Part shown: positions 54,501 through 64,000 of the stretch, in pieces
Layout of the letters: each line of letters opens with the position of its first letter
Position numbering within the stretch: position 1 is the stretch's first letter
Origin: Endothia cerciana
Taxonomy: Eukaryota; Ascomycota; Sordariomycetes; Diaporthales; Cryphonectriaceae
Assembly: GCA_026119935.1 (NCBI GenBank)
Contig: JALRMH010000002.1
Span: 1 to 64,000 of the forward strand
Reading direction: 5' to 3'
DNA length: 64,000 bases
The notes under the pieces: model-generated
What the model was told of the DNA's origin: nothing
Databases searched by the model: none
Seen by the model: the letters and a program-made list of their open reading frames with translations, nothing else
Translations under genes and position numbers: made by a program

Positions 54501-57500
54501 TCGCGGGCAGGCATGAATTTGTCACGACGGTCTCGACCGGTGTTCCCGGTTACAGAGGCGCGACACATCCGGACCCGCGGCGCCATCAATCTGCAGGAAC
54601 ATCGCACGGAGCAGCTTCAGCTGGAAGGGCCCAGTCTGTTCAGCCTGGAAAGTACCCATCTCGCTGCGGACGACGCCGTCCTCCATCGAGGCTACTGTGA
54701 CCCCCTTCACCCTCTGAGGAGGACCAATCAAGATTCGCAAATTTAGACTTTGCAGCCGCATTCGGTAGAACACTTTGTTTTTTTTTTTTTTTTTTCGCGG
54801 CGAGATTAGCACCAGCATCTGCCAGATCTCTCAGCAGGCTGCCAGGAGCAGTAACAAGGACGACTGCGGACAAACTTATCGTCTCAATGCATGTAGCCTG
54901 GGACATCACATCGCTCAAGCCACACTGGAACAGCCCTCCGTGAAAGTACCATGTTTCTCGAGGAATATGGCATGAAGACACGCGATATTATATGCTGTAC
55001 GGAGCGACCACATCCTGGGTGGACGATCGTCCAAGATGCAACCACGGCTTGGCAGCGAGCTATGGAGGGACTGCTACATGATACTGATTACCATCACGTT
55101 GTCGATTCGGCCTTGGAAATGCAGACTAATGTAAGCTCCGCCACGATGCAGCTCCCAGGCCCCAAAATCTTCGTCGAGGGCGGATGGACCTCTTGAGTTC
55201 TCCACTCTGAACCATGCTCCCGTCTGCAGGAAGATGAGGCCTGACAGACGGAAGTTTGAGCTTCCATCTTCATTCAACCCAACCCCCCCCCCTTTTTTTT
55301 TTCTTTTTTTTTTCCTTTTTCTTTTTTTGGTTCCCCCTTCCGACCCCGTACCGGATCGTCATGTGTACTATCCTAGCACGAAATGGGCCAGGAGTCAGAA
55401 CTATCGTTATGACGCGCGGAGAATCTCGTCTTGCCGTCGACATAAACCTATCTACGTCTGCGTGCCCCTCTGCTACCTGCCACATTTTGCACATGCCACC
55501 TCTCAGTGTACACACCGTCTCACCTGCAGCGCAGACATCATGCAGTATCCCAATTTACCCTGCCCTTTCATGTCCGGCGTACAGCGCAGTCCCATGCAGA
55601 TATCTGGGGCCGTGAGCCATGGAAATTCAGCCGCGCCGCATGCCGCTGCGGAGGCTAGCGGCACACATGCGTCTCCCTTGGGCTGTCAGGCATCAGTAGC
55701 TCGTATAGCAGCGAGTGATGCAAGTCTCGGTTTCCGATTCGTCACTGTAATATATCCCCCACGTCTTCTCGAATGCCGTGGTGATGTTCTCCAGATTGGC
55801 TGCTTCCTTTCTCTGGCCCCTCAACTGCCACACAGACAGCAGCGTTCGGCTCGTCTGGGAAGTGGCCCTCGGCTGGGCATGGTGCAGACCTCGTGAGTGC
55901 TGTATGCGTCCAGTGCTCGGCCTGCATACCCTCATCTGCCGCCCCGATCATTCGTTCAGGATGTCGCCTCTCCTACGTCAACAGCCAAGTCCACCTTAGC
56001 CCTTCTCCACGCTCGCGGGGTCTTTCTCTTCCTCGCCTCACCGGCCACGGAGACCTGCATGAAATTAGGCGACCAGCCTTGTCTCAGCTAGGGAGGATCG
56101 AATGTATCAAGCCGACGACGTGTGCCCCGTAAATGGGGAGAGAGAAAGGACCAGGTCTACTGCGCCGGCCGCAGCAAGGTGGGAGTTCACATCCAACCGC
56201 TCTGTGTGCTGTGTGATAGTCTGCGAGGCCCCTTTTTTTTTTCTTTTTTTTTTTTCTCTTCTGATCCGTCACGTCGTGCAAGCTTGAGCTAGTTGCACGG
56301 GACATCCTGACTGGTCCAGATGCAGCCGAAACCCCTAGTGTATTATCCAGGCCACTGAGATCCCGCTTGGGACTCTGCTGCGCTGTGCGATTGGCGGTCG
56401 CGGTTTGGACTCTGTCAGTCACTATCGAGGGAGGCGGCTGGGGGATCATCTGCATCGGGCCCCCCTGGTAGGATCGTTTAACTCATTATGAACCCTCTCA
56501 CTTCTTTGGGAGACTCTGTGCACATGAAGTGAGGGGTCTCGAGGGATGCCCTACATGGGCATCCGCCCCGCATCGCCATCTTGGTCCCGTAGGCGACATC
56601 GACGGTTGTGGGGGGGGGGGGGGTTTCCCGGAATAAGTTCGTCATGGTCCATGGCAAGTCGAGCATTGTTCACCCCGTCGGCCCTTCGTCATCAGACGGA
56701 CAGGCACCGGTTTGGGTGGCAGTCAAAGCGCTTATCACCACCAGCCTTTCCGACGCATTGACACCGCTCTAGTCTCTGAAATCGGTTGTGCCCGACGTGC
56801 CCGAAGTGAGCTTACTGTTTCTGCAGGGTTGGCAGAGCAGAATATGTGCGCCCCTGGACACGGCATGCAAAGCGTACAGGGGGGCGACACGAAGCGAAGG
56901 CGTGCCGTTCGTGGAATCTGTCCGTGGAACACACAGGCTCCTCTTCCCCTACATCCCGCACGCCGACATCGCAAGTTCTGAGTGGTAGTCCTCGGGGCCT
57001 GGCACGGGAGAGGTTTATTCGTCTGTCCTGACCGGTCTCCCGGGGTGCTGCATGCGCGTCCTGCGGAATGGCGGGCCTGCCTCTGTGAACGCGCAGAGGC
57101 CTCTAGGATCATTTATCTGCGGCGGAGTGAGGGCGTCAAGAGATGTGACGCCGGGAGGGAGGTCGAGGAGGGCTCGACCGGTCTCGGCGCGTCCACGCGA
57201 CATGCAGGCTGCCATCCTATCAATAAACCTGAAGAATCCACATTCCGTCGGCTCTTTTCTTTTCCTTTTTTTTTGGGGTTTTTTGGTTTTTTGTTTGCCC
57301 CATACCATACTCACCCGCTGCCGCGACTAATGAAACGAACAACAGAGCCGCAAGCCCGAGGAGAGACGCTAATGACGCACGACATTGAACGAATCTACAC
57401 CGGCCAAGCACGCGGGTATCATGGGTCTCGATCCTGGAGGACCAGGCACCGTCCAGCATCAGGGGAGACGGCTTTTCAGGCTATCGGGTTGGCTTTTCTC

Positions 57501-58757
57501 TGGTACGACCTGTGGCGGTCGTCCCATTGGAGCCGGGGGACCTGGGGCGTCGTTCCCCGCGGAATGACGAGACGTGCGTCCGTAGCGGGGTCCAACAGCC
57601 GGGATGCGTCGGGAGGCTCTCCGAAGTCGAGGGACCGGCTGGAGGGATCGCCTTCGCATCGTCTGTCCTGTGTGGGTGCACACGCCCGAAAGGTTCTCGG
57701 TTTCCTTTTGCTGATCGGGGCATCTGGCTGTCCAGCACGGGCGGCCCACTATGGGAAAAGAGACTCACTGTTGAACGTGTACTGCCCGTCGAACCCACGG
57801 CGCGCAGGGCTTGGCGCCATCAGTGTCTTTGTGCTGACGCCCGCCGAGAGATAAAAGGGGAGCGTACAGAGAAGTCGCTATAGGCTGAAAGCCGCCTGCG
57901 CGGATGAACCTGAACCTCCGAGACGAAGGATTGCAAACCCTGAAATAACCCGAGCTCAAAAGCAAAGGCTTGTTCCCGTGCCTGGCGGACGAACAACACG
58001 ACCGCCCGCCCAGCGATGAGCCTGTGGTTCTTGTGACACACCCGGGACTACGGATTGGGATGCTCATTTGTTTGTGCAGGCCGTGGCTGCGTGTTTGACG
58101 TTGGACGCCTCGAGCGGCCGCCGTCCTCCTCCCAAGCCTGCAGGGCGTGTTCTCGCCCACCTGCCGCAGCACGAAAACAAGAGCCGTCTCGCCCATCCTC
58201 TCAAGCCTGTGGGGATACTCGGCCTGACCTGCGGGCCTACTTGTCTGGGCATGACAGGCGCAGGGACTGAGGATTTCCGCGGCATTTCCCGTTCGACATG
58301 CAGCACTCTTTTGTGGGCTCCATTTTGTTTTCTCCTTCAGTTCTTGCAACAGGGTCCCGGGGGGGGGGGGTTCGTTTCTATTTCCCTATTCCTTGCCGTA
58401 GCGCCCAGCCTACTCCTAGTAAGGTGCCATAGCACCGGTCTAAGAGGAGCCATGGGAAAAAAGAAGAAGGGGAAAGAAGAAAAAAAGGGATTCTGGGGCC
58501 AAGCCAAAGGTGACCAAAGTACTATGTAGTATGAGGTGCTGGTCACACGGCGAATGTGACATGGCAGGGCCAGAACTGTGCGGCCTGCGTCGAGAGCCCG
58601 GACCCCATTTCTCGCAACCCCAGAGAAGGCGGCGGGTGGGGCAGGGCGTATTCAAAGAGGATGGTGGAGAAGGAAAAGGAAGGGGGAAAAAAAAAAGGCA
58701 GTGGGGCCGAGGAGTTCCTGCAGAAGCCAGCACAGGTACCATAGTACGTGCAGGGAG

Positions 58758-58781
58758 AGAGTGTGTGTGTGTGTGTGTGTG
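58758..58781. repeat. (GT)n microsatellite
   Basis: About 12 GT dinucleotides in gene-free sequence. Confidence 0.95.
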
Positions 58782-59816
58782 AGAGTAGAGAGCCGTGCAG
58801 ATGCGGCGTCCAGATCAATGTTGCTACCCTGCTTTGACGTGGGTGTCGTGTCAATGTCGAGCGAGCGTCGCCCTTGGCCCATCTCATGGGATCTCACGTA
58901 CCCCTAGATGAGAGACAACCGCCCTCTCTCCCACGGGGTATTCTTGTCGGGTGCCGAGATTAGTTCCCGGCGTGCCGCCTTTCATCGCGATATTACATCG
59001 GGGAGATGCTGTGTCCCCCCCCCCCCCCCAACCAAAGTGGTGGTGCGGCCCTCGCGGCGCCGCCATTCGGCGAGCCCCGCCTTTGTCTCCTGATCTTTGG
59101 CTGGCACTGCATACGGCACTTCTCAGCACCTATGAATCTGCTCATCTCCGGCTCACCGAGTGGCCGGCCCCCTGCTCATCGGGGCTCGCAATCAGAACGC
59201 ATTCACCGGCCACCGGGACTGCCCAATGATATCCCCTCCCGCCGCATCGGTAGCCAATGAGGGGCGTCTGGACGAATCAGACAGCACCCTGTGGCCTGGG
59301 GGCGCTGAAGGACTGCAGGTGACGGCATTGTATGGTGTCGGGGGGGTGGGGCAGGTTTCCAGACATCCGTATTCTGTCCGCTGGGGACCAAGCACGCTTT
59401 GACGGCAGAGAGACACGCATGCTGTCCCTGGTTGGTCCGCCGCGGATCGGCGGTGCGATGCTTCGTCGATGGAACCCTACGACGGCCGTGCTCGTGAAGT
59501 GGACCCGGCCTGGTGCTCGCGCCAGCCCTGGTGAGGCTAAAGCCCATCTCGAGACGTGATGCTAGATACCCCTGAGTGCCTCGAGCTTCGCAGTAGAGAC
59601 CCAGGCATCCAGGCATGCCGCCATGCCTCATGGTCATCACTTGTGCGCCAGCCGTCAGTGGGGTAGGCTGATCCACTGTCGACAGCGCCCCGTGCGGAGT
59701 CCCTCCGCGTGCTCCATGATGCGGTAATCCGCCTATCGTACAGCTTGTTGCCCAGACGCCGGGCGGCTTCAAGCTGAGGCTTTCGTGCCGCCAAAGCCCG
59801 TTCTCCTCCTCGCCGT

Positions 59817-60857
59817 TCAGACCTCGTCCCCCTCCGTGATGTTCACGAAGCCCTGCCTGACCGTCGTCCTCAAGATGTGGGCAATCTCCCCCATCTCGAC
59901 CCTGTCCACCGCAGAGGTATCGAGCCCTATCCCCTTGGCGAACTCCGCCGCCCACGCCACCGCGACGCCCTCCGCGTCGAGCCCCAGGGTCCCCGCGGTA
60001 CCCGCGGCGCGCAGCTCCTGCCGGACGCAGGTCACCCCCTTGCCGTCGAGGCCGCAGGCCACGAAGCGGGCCCAGGGGTTGTGCTTCTCGTCGACGCCTC
60101 CGGCCCCTCCCTCTGTCGCCGCCGCCGCCTTCGCCGGGACGACACCGGCAGGGAGGGTTGGCATGTCGAGGTTCACGGCCGCGCCGAGGCTGCTGACGTT
60201 GCGCCGGAGGTGGATGCCCAGCGCCGAGATCTTGCGGGCTTGTTGGTGCTCCTCCCCTCCTCCTCCAAGTGCCGGGTCCGCCGGCCGCGCCCCCACCCAC
60301 ACGCCCGGGTCGTCCGTCGTAAAGCCCTCGAGCCCAAAGAGCCTCCGCAGCACGGCGATGGTCGTGTCCTCGAGGAGCCGCGAGTAGCACCGGACGCTGA
60401 AGTGCTTGTGGCCCAGCCTGAAGGGGGCGCGGATGGCCATGACGGGCCAGAGCACGACCTGTCCGGGCCCGTGGTACGTCGCCAGCCCACCGCGGGGCGA
60501 CATCATGACCGAGGGGTGGAAGACGTGCTCCGCCCGCGGCTCATCCCCGCCCGCTGCGGCGCCCGGGGCCAGGAGCCGGGCGGGCTGAGGCGGGCGGATG
60601 TGTAGCGGCGCCTTGAGGCGGGCGAGCTCGGCGGGCGGCAGTCCATCGAGCGCCTGTCGCCTGCCCAGCGTGTATGTGGGGCTCGGTGTGAACGAGATGA
60701 TGGTCGGCTGCAGGGTGGCCTGTGAGGGTGGTGGGGACGAGGACAGGGCCTCCTTGGTGTCTAGCAGGTACCGCCGGAAGAGCTCCTGCACCCCCGCCGC
60801 CATCTTGTAGCTTGGGAGGCCGGGGAGGTGGACGTGACGGAGCCGCAAGGGCGCCAT
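59817..60857 (-). CDS. LIP2: lipoyl(octanoyl)transferase, mitochondrial
   Basis: Single exon, 346 aa, start MAPLRLRHVHLPGLPSYKMA. The LipB family signature is clear: TPTYTLGRR-like strand (SPTYTLGRRQALDGLP), RGGLATYHGPGQVVLWPV, RCYSRLLEDTTIAVLRRLFG, then KISALGIHLRRNVSSLGAAV with the catalytic Lys, and FVACGLDGKGVT with the acyl-accepting Cys. The enzyme moves octanoyl from acyl carrier protein to lipoyl domains of pyruvate and 2-oxoglutarate dehydrogenase and glycine cleavage H protein, in the mitochondrion. The sequence carries two low-complexity inserts (Ala/Gly-rich near residues 95-110 and 250-265) relative to bacterial LipB, common in fungal forms. A short basic N-terminus could serve as targeting signal. 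Confidence 0.93.
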   Translation of the reverse strand: MAPLRLRHVHLPGLPSYKMAAGVQELFRRYLLDTKEALSSSPPPSQATLQPTIISFTPSPTYTLGRRQALDGLPPAELARLKAPLHIRPPQPARLLAPGAAAGGDEPRAEHVFHPSVMMSPRGGLATYHGPGQVVLWPVMAIRAPFRLGHKHFSVRCYSRLLEDTTIAVLRRLFGLEGFTTDDPGVWVGARPADPALGGGGEEHQQARKISALGIHLRRNVSSLGAAVNLDMPTLPAGVVPAKAAAATEGGAGGVDEKHNPWARFVACGLDGKGVTCVRQELRAAGTAGTLGLDAEGVAVAWAAEFAKGIGLDTSAVDRVEMGEIAHILRTTVRQGFVNITEGDEV

Positions 60858-61827
60858 ACGGTGTCTCGAATAGGCCCACCCGGCCAGGCAGAAGACCCGT
60901 TGAGCGGTGATGGGTGTGCGGTGTGGAGTGGCTTGAGCTGGGCCGCCCAGATCTGTCGTGCTACAGTGAATTTACGGTAGCATATACCGTAATGAGGGAT
61001 GGATGCTCAGCGATAGTACATATGCATGTAGATGCTCAACTCAGCTCGGGCGGGTTAGCAATCAGGCCGTAAGGATAATATGGGGGACGACACTGCCCTA
61101 ACCCTGGTCTCCTTCTCGGTCGGCCTAGGGCTCCGGAAAGTGGGAAGGACTGCTCTCAAGGCCCAGCAAGCTGTGAATTACTTCTTGTGCGGTCGGTCTC
61201 AGATACGCTAGGACAGAGAGATCTAGGTCGGTTGAGGGCGACCACAAGTGGGGAACCAACCGGGCTGCAATGTAAGCCTCCAGGAGGGCTGCACGCGCAA
61301 CGCTGGCATGGCAGCCTGCTGCTCGGAGACGTCTCATGTCCGGCGAAAAGACATCATCAGTGGAATTCATTCAGTAGACCCTGTGGTGATACTAAAACTC
61401 CTGTACCCATGGGAATGCTCCAATATCAAAAGAATGACCATCATAAGAGGCCGCTATCCTGTTCCCCACAGGCTTGTCCGCAGCCTGCGTCGTGAAGACT
61501 GTCATTCCGAAACGCCATGAGACAAGGAGCGCACGGTACCCCAACCACGCAGAAAAGAAGCAGGCTGTACAGACATGCTATAACAAGTTCCCAATGCCAG
61601 TTAATTGGATAGACAGCACACATCATCATGGCCCAGGAGGGACCGTGCATGCTGCTCAACCGAACGACCCCCAGGTTCAATCGCACATCCTCCTAACCCT
61701 TTACAACGCCGATTTGCTTGTGGCCTCACGGGCTGGGGCATTGGTATCACCCTTGGTGTCATGTTGGTTCGTGGTTGCCTCCTCATTGGCCTCGGCGGCT
61801 GCTGAAGGTGCCGGTGCGGAGAATTCG
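60858..61827. other. intergenic between two minus-strand genes
   Basis: This gap holds the LIP2 promoter and the 3' end of the sirtuin gene. One 81-codon minus-strand frame lies within it (61370-61125) and is listed separately. Nothing else is evident. Confidence 0.5.
61125..61370 (-). CDS. possible small ORF, 81 aa, unknown
   Basis: An ATG-started frame of 81 codons reads MRRLRAAGCHASVARAALLE then an amphipathic segment YLRPTAQEVIHSLLGLES. The composition is protein-like, with Leu/Ala helices and a Pro/Ser end. I recognise no family, no conserved start context is seen, and it could be chance or a last exon of an unseen gene. Confidence 0.25.
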   Translation of the reverse strand: MNSTDDVFSPDMRRLRAAGCHASVARAALLEAYIAARLVPHLWSPSTDLDLSVLAYLRPTAQEVIHSLLGLESSPSHFPEP

Positions 61828-63186
61828 CTAACTGGAACCCCGGGCCCTGATGCACTGTCGTTCTTGGTGCTCGGGGGGATGCTGATCACCCTCGATCCCG
61901 GCCGCCTGCCTAATGTCTTCGGGTTTCGAGGTCTGCTGATCGGCCTCCGCGTCGGCCTCGGAGGCCTGGGTGGCCCCTGGAGATGCAGAAGCTGTCGTTG
62001 TGGTCGTTATGGTGATGGTAGGCCCGTCGCTGGCAATGTCAGAGCTCGCAACCTCTAGAACATCCCGTCCTGTAGCCTCCTGCTCCCCACCGTCAGCCGC
62101 GCCACGAGCCTCATAGTCATCGTCACTGTCGATGTTCAACCCTGCTCCGACCCTGTCCGCCAGGTCCTCCATCTCACCTTGCAACGCAGCCTCCCGCTCC
62201 TGGACGCTCCTCAGCTGCCTCTCCGCCTCCTCGCCGCCGACGACCCGCCGCCACTCGGCCTCGAGCTCCTCGAGCCAGCCCAGCTCGTCCGCCAGCTTGC
62301 GGATGCCGGTGTCGCAGTCGCCCAGCTCGAGCACGTCGTCCGGCCTGCTGCCGAGGGAGCCCACCCGCTCCATGTTGAACAGCACGCGCGGGGTGTCCTC
62401 CCTCCCCGCCTCCGGCAGGCTCGCAAAGGGCTGCACGGTGAGGCTCGTGCCCATGACCAGGATCAGGTCGGCCAGGCCGGGCACGAACCTGTTGGCGTGG
62501 AAGTCCGGGGGGAGCTGCTCGCCGAAGAACACGATGTCCGGCTTCACGAGCCCGCCGCAGCCCTTGTCCATGCACCGGGGGACGACGCCCTGGAACACGT
62601 GCTCCTTCATGAGGTCGCCGGGGAACCCCCTCTTGCACTCGATGCAGCGCTGGGTGGCGAAGCTGCCGTGGGCCTCGATGATCAGGTCACCCGGGACGCC
62701 GGCCTGTCGCTCGAGGCAGTCAATGTTCTGCGTGAAGAGCATCCGCAGCAGGTCCTTCTTGGCGAGGAGGGCGATGAAGACGTGCGAGATCGTTGGGCAG
62801 TAGTTGCCCGGGTACAGCTCCTTGGCGAGGACGTAGAAGGGGTCGGGGTTCTGGCGGAAGTACGAGATGTCGAAGACGGCCTCGGCGTAGGGGAGGTTGA
62901 GGCGGGCGAGGTTGGCGTAGAGGCCGGTGTTGGGGGAGCGGAAGTCGGGTACTGCAAGCACACGGAGAGGTTAGAGCGCAACCATCCAGGCCCGGTATCC
63001 TGTCGCGGCCCGTCGTCGGCGTCGAGACTCACTTCCAGCGGCGGTGGACAGGCCTGCGCCCGTCATCACCACGATCCGGCCGGGACAGCCATTTTTGATG
63101 TACTCGGCGACGGCAGACAGGCTGCGCTCGGAGAGCTTGTTGGGAGGCGTGTCCTCGCCAACCAGGTTAGACTGGTCCTGGCCCAT
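61828..63186 (-). CDS. HST2: NAD-dependent protein deacetylase, Hst2/SIRT2 type
   Basis: Two exons on the minus strand, 63186-63033 and 62951-61828 (donor GTGAGT, acceptor TTGCAG, 81-nt intron), 425 aa. Splicing restores MTGAGLSTAAGIPDFRSPNT for NAD binding. Further marks: FTQNIDCLERQAG, EAHGSF with the catalytic His, a zinc-binding set in CIECKRG and CMDKGCGG, KPDIVFFGEQLP, and VMGTSLTVQPFASLP. The class I sirtuin Hst2 removes acetyl groups from histone and other lysines using NAD and shuttles between cytoplasm and nucleus. The C-terminal 130 residues are acidic, coiled-coil-like (EEAERQLRSVQEREAALQGE) and then Thr/Ala-rich, and diverge from yeast Hst2. The start at 63186 gives MGQDQSNLVGEDTP, a usual family N-terminus. 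Confidence 0.93.
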
Positions 63187-63893
63187 CTTCTTCCTCGAGC
63201 GCTTCTGCCAGGGGCGAGACCCCTTCTGCTGATGACGGTTCCTGTGTTTGCGACCTATCTTGGCGGTTGGGCATGAATCGGGATGCGGTGGTGCCTCTGC
63301 CGCCGCGTGCTACCGAGCGACCCTATGTGAAGGTCAGAGTTGTAGGTGGTAAAGATTTAGTAGGAGAGATGTGTGTTATTTATATTAGTGAGGCGTGGTG
63401 TGACAGTGGACAAAAAAAGACGGGCGGGTCCTGGGGGAAGAGGTGAAGCAGCCTGATGTCGACTTTCTAGCCAGTCACCATGGCGGGGCTGCAGTGAATT
63501 GGACCGTTATCTTATCAGAGTCTGCGGGGCTACTGTGAGGGGTCTCTTCAGTGACCAACGGCGCTTCAGCCCTGGAATTCAGCCCTGGAATTCAGCCCTG
63601 CTTACAGCCAAGACACTGGCACTGGGGCCCTGTTGAAGAAGGTCCCTTGTGACGTTTTGTCTCTGACAGGGCAGGGCAGGGCAGGGCAGGGCAGGGCAGG
63701 GCAGGGCAGGGCAGGGTAGGGCATGTAAGGGCATGTATGCGTATTGAGCTAGCATACATACATCGCCATGCTTCAATCAGGGCCTTGATGTGATTGCGTG
63801 GCCAGGCAACTGCCCGGCGATGGAGGATCCAGCCCACCACCGCTGCGTGCATACGTATGTATTCTCTGCATGCTCCGAGCGGCTGGAGAGTCA
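63187..63893. promoter_or_regulatory. intergenic with HST2 promoter
   Basis: The sequence upstream of the sirtuin gene, including a pentanucleotide repeat, separates it from the gene at the right edge. The last 150 bp are probably 3' UTR of that gene. Confidence 0.5.
63666..63718. repeat. (GGGCA)n minisatellite
   Basis: About 10 perfect copies of the pentanucleotide gggca. In minus-strand frames this gives ALPCP repeats that are not a real protein. Confidence 0.95.
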
Positions 63894-64000
63894 TCACAGA
63901 GCCAAGCCCTTGGCGCCCTTCGTCCACCTGTACAGCGAGAGCGCCCTCCGTCTCGCCTTGTGCTCCTCCCACTCCGTCGGGCTGGAGCCCCGGACGCTGT
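63894..64000 (-). CDS. 3' end of an unidentified gene, truncated by the window
   Basis: A minus-strand frame entering from the right edge reads SSPTEWEEHKARRRALSLYR then WTKGAKGLAL and a stop at 63894-63896. The Glu/Arg/Lys-rich helix and short ending look like a genuine C-terminus. Only 35 codons are visible, so no family can be given; a competing open frame on the same strand exists. Confidence 0.35.
   Translation of the reverse strand, partial: SVRGSSPTEWEEHKARRRALSLYRWTKGAKGLAL

Larger units (their letters stand above)
49404..59816. other. 10.4-kb region without a recognised gene
   Basis: On both strands I found only short frames without domains; the longest (256 codons, minus, 53926-53156, and 290 codons, plus, 56982-57854) read like non-coding translation. 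Notable landmarks: a G run at 49739-49752, a C run at 50866-50882, a CTG tract at 51506-51567, A-rich stretches at 51866-51895, T runs at 54776-54795 and 55290-55325, a G run at 56609-56623, C runs at 59016-59029 and a GT tract at 58758-58781. No transposase, LTR pair or terminal inverted repeat was recognised. Lineage-specific or intron-rich genes could have been missed. Confidence 0.5.

Noticed and set aside
56982..57854. 290-codon plus-strand frame
   Set aside because: Crosses a T-rich homopolymer tract giving FSFPFFLGFFGFLF, with no recognisable fold on either side.
59203..60390. 395-codon minus-strand frame overlapping LIP2
   Set aside because: Different frame of the same strand; Gly/Arg-rich translation, and the real LIP2 frame carries all the catalytic motifs.
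63579..63972. Minus-strand frame with ALPCP repeats
   Set aside because: Produced by the GGGCA pentanucleotide array, which lacks stops.

Overview
The window looks like nuclear DNA of a filamentous ascomycete, most likely a Sordariomycete. Genes are GC-rich and widely spaced. Introns are short (48-171 nt where I could place them), mostly with GTATGT, GTAAG or GTGAGT donors, CTAAC/CTGAC-like branch sites and AG acceptors. There is a RID/Masc1-type DNA methyltransferase, and intergenic DNA is full of long mononucleotide runs and microsatellites. I see no tRNA, rRNA, CRISPR array or intact transposon.

Layout. (1) 0.4-4 kb: a RID-like cytosine methyltransferase on the minus strand. (2) 7.8-9.8 kb: a 75-aa hydrophobic microprotein gene (+) and a frameshifted membrane-protein gene (-). 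(3) 10-34 kb: a stretch of accessory-type genes between conserved genes. In order it holds a gene that appears to fuse an FHA domain, a protein kinase and a C-terminal homeodomain; a 542-aa member of a lineage-expanded fungal family; relics of a polyketide synthase ketoreductase and an SDR enzyme; a PD-(D/E)XK-nuclease-like protein; a DUF7924-type protein; a protein with a tandem-repeat tail; an AT-rich block; and a 380-aa protein of unknown function. (4) 35-49 kb: mostly housekeeping genes: a tRNA threonylcarbamoyladenosine dehydratase, a divergent RNA 3'-phosphate cyclase, the splicing factor Cwc25 diverging from COP9 signalosome subunit 2, and an otubain deubiquitinase. (5) 49.4-59.8 kb: about 10 kb with no recognisable gene. 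(6) 59.8-63.2 kb: lipoyl(octanoyl)transferase and an Hst2-type sirtuin, both minus, followed by the probable 3' end of another minus-strand gene at the right edge.

The housekeeping genes do not form one pathway. They cover DNA methylation/RIP, tRNA modification, RNA end processing, splicing, ubiquitin/NEDD8 control, lipoylation and NAD-dependent deacetylation. The most unusual part is 10-34 kb, where nuclease-like and signalling genes with few recognised functions lie among gene relics. All exon joins were derived by hand from splice-site consensus and reading frame, so transcript data should override them. Family names for domains of unknown function are from memory.
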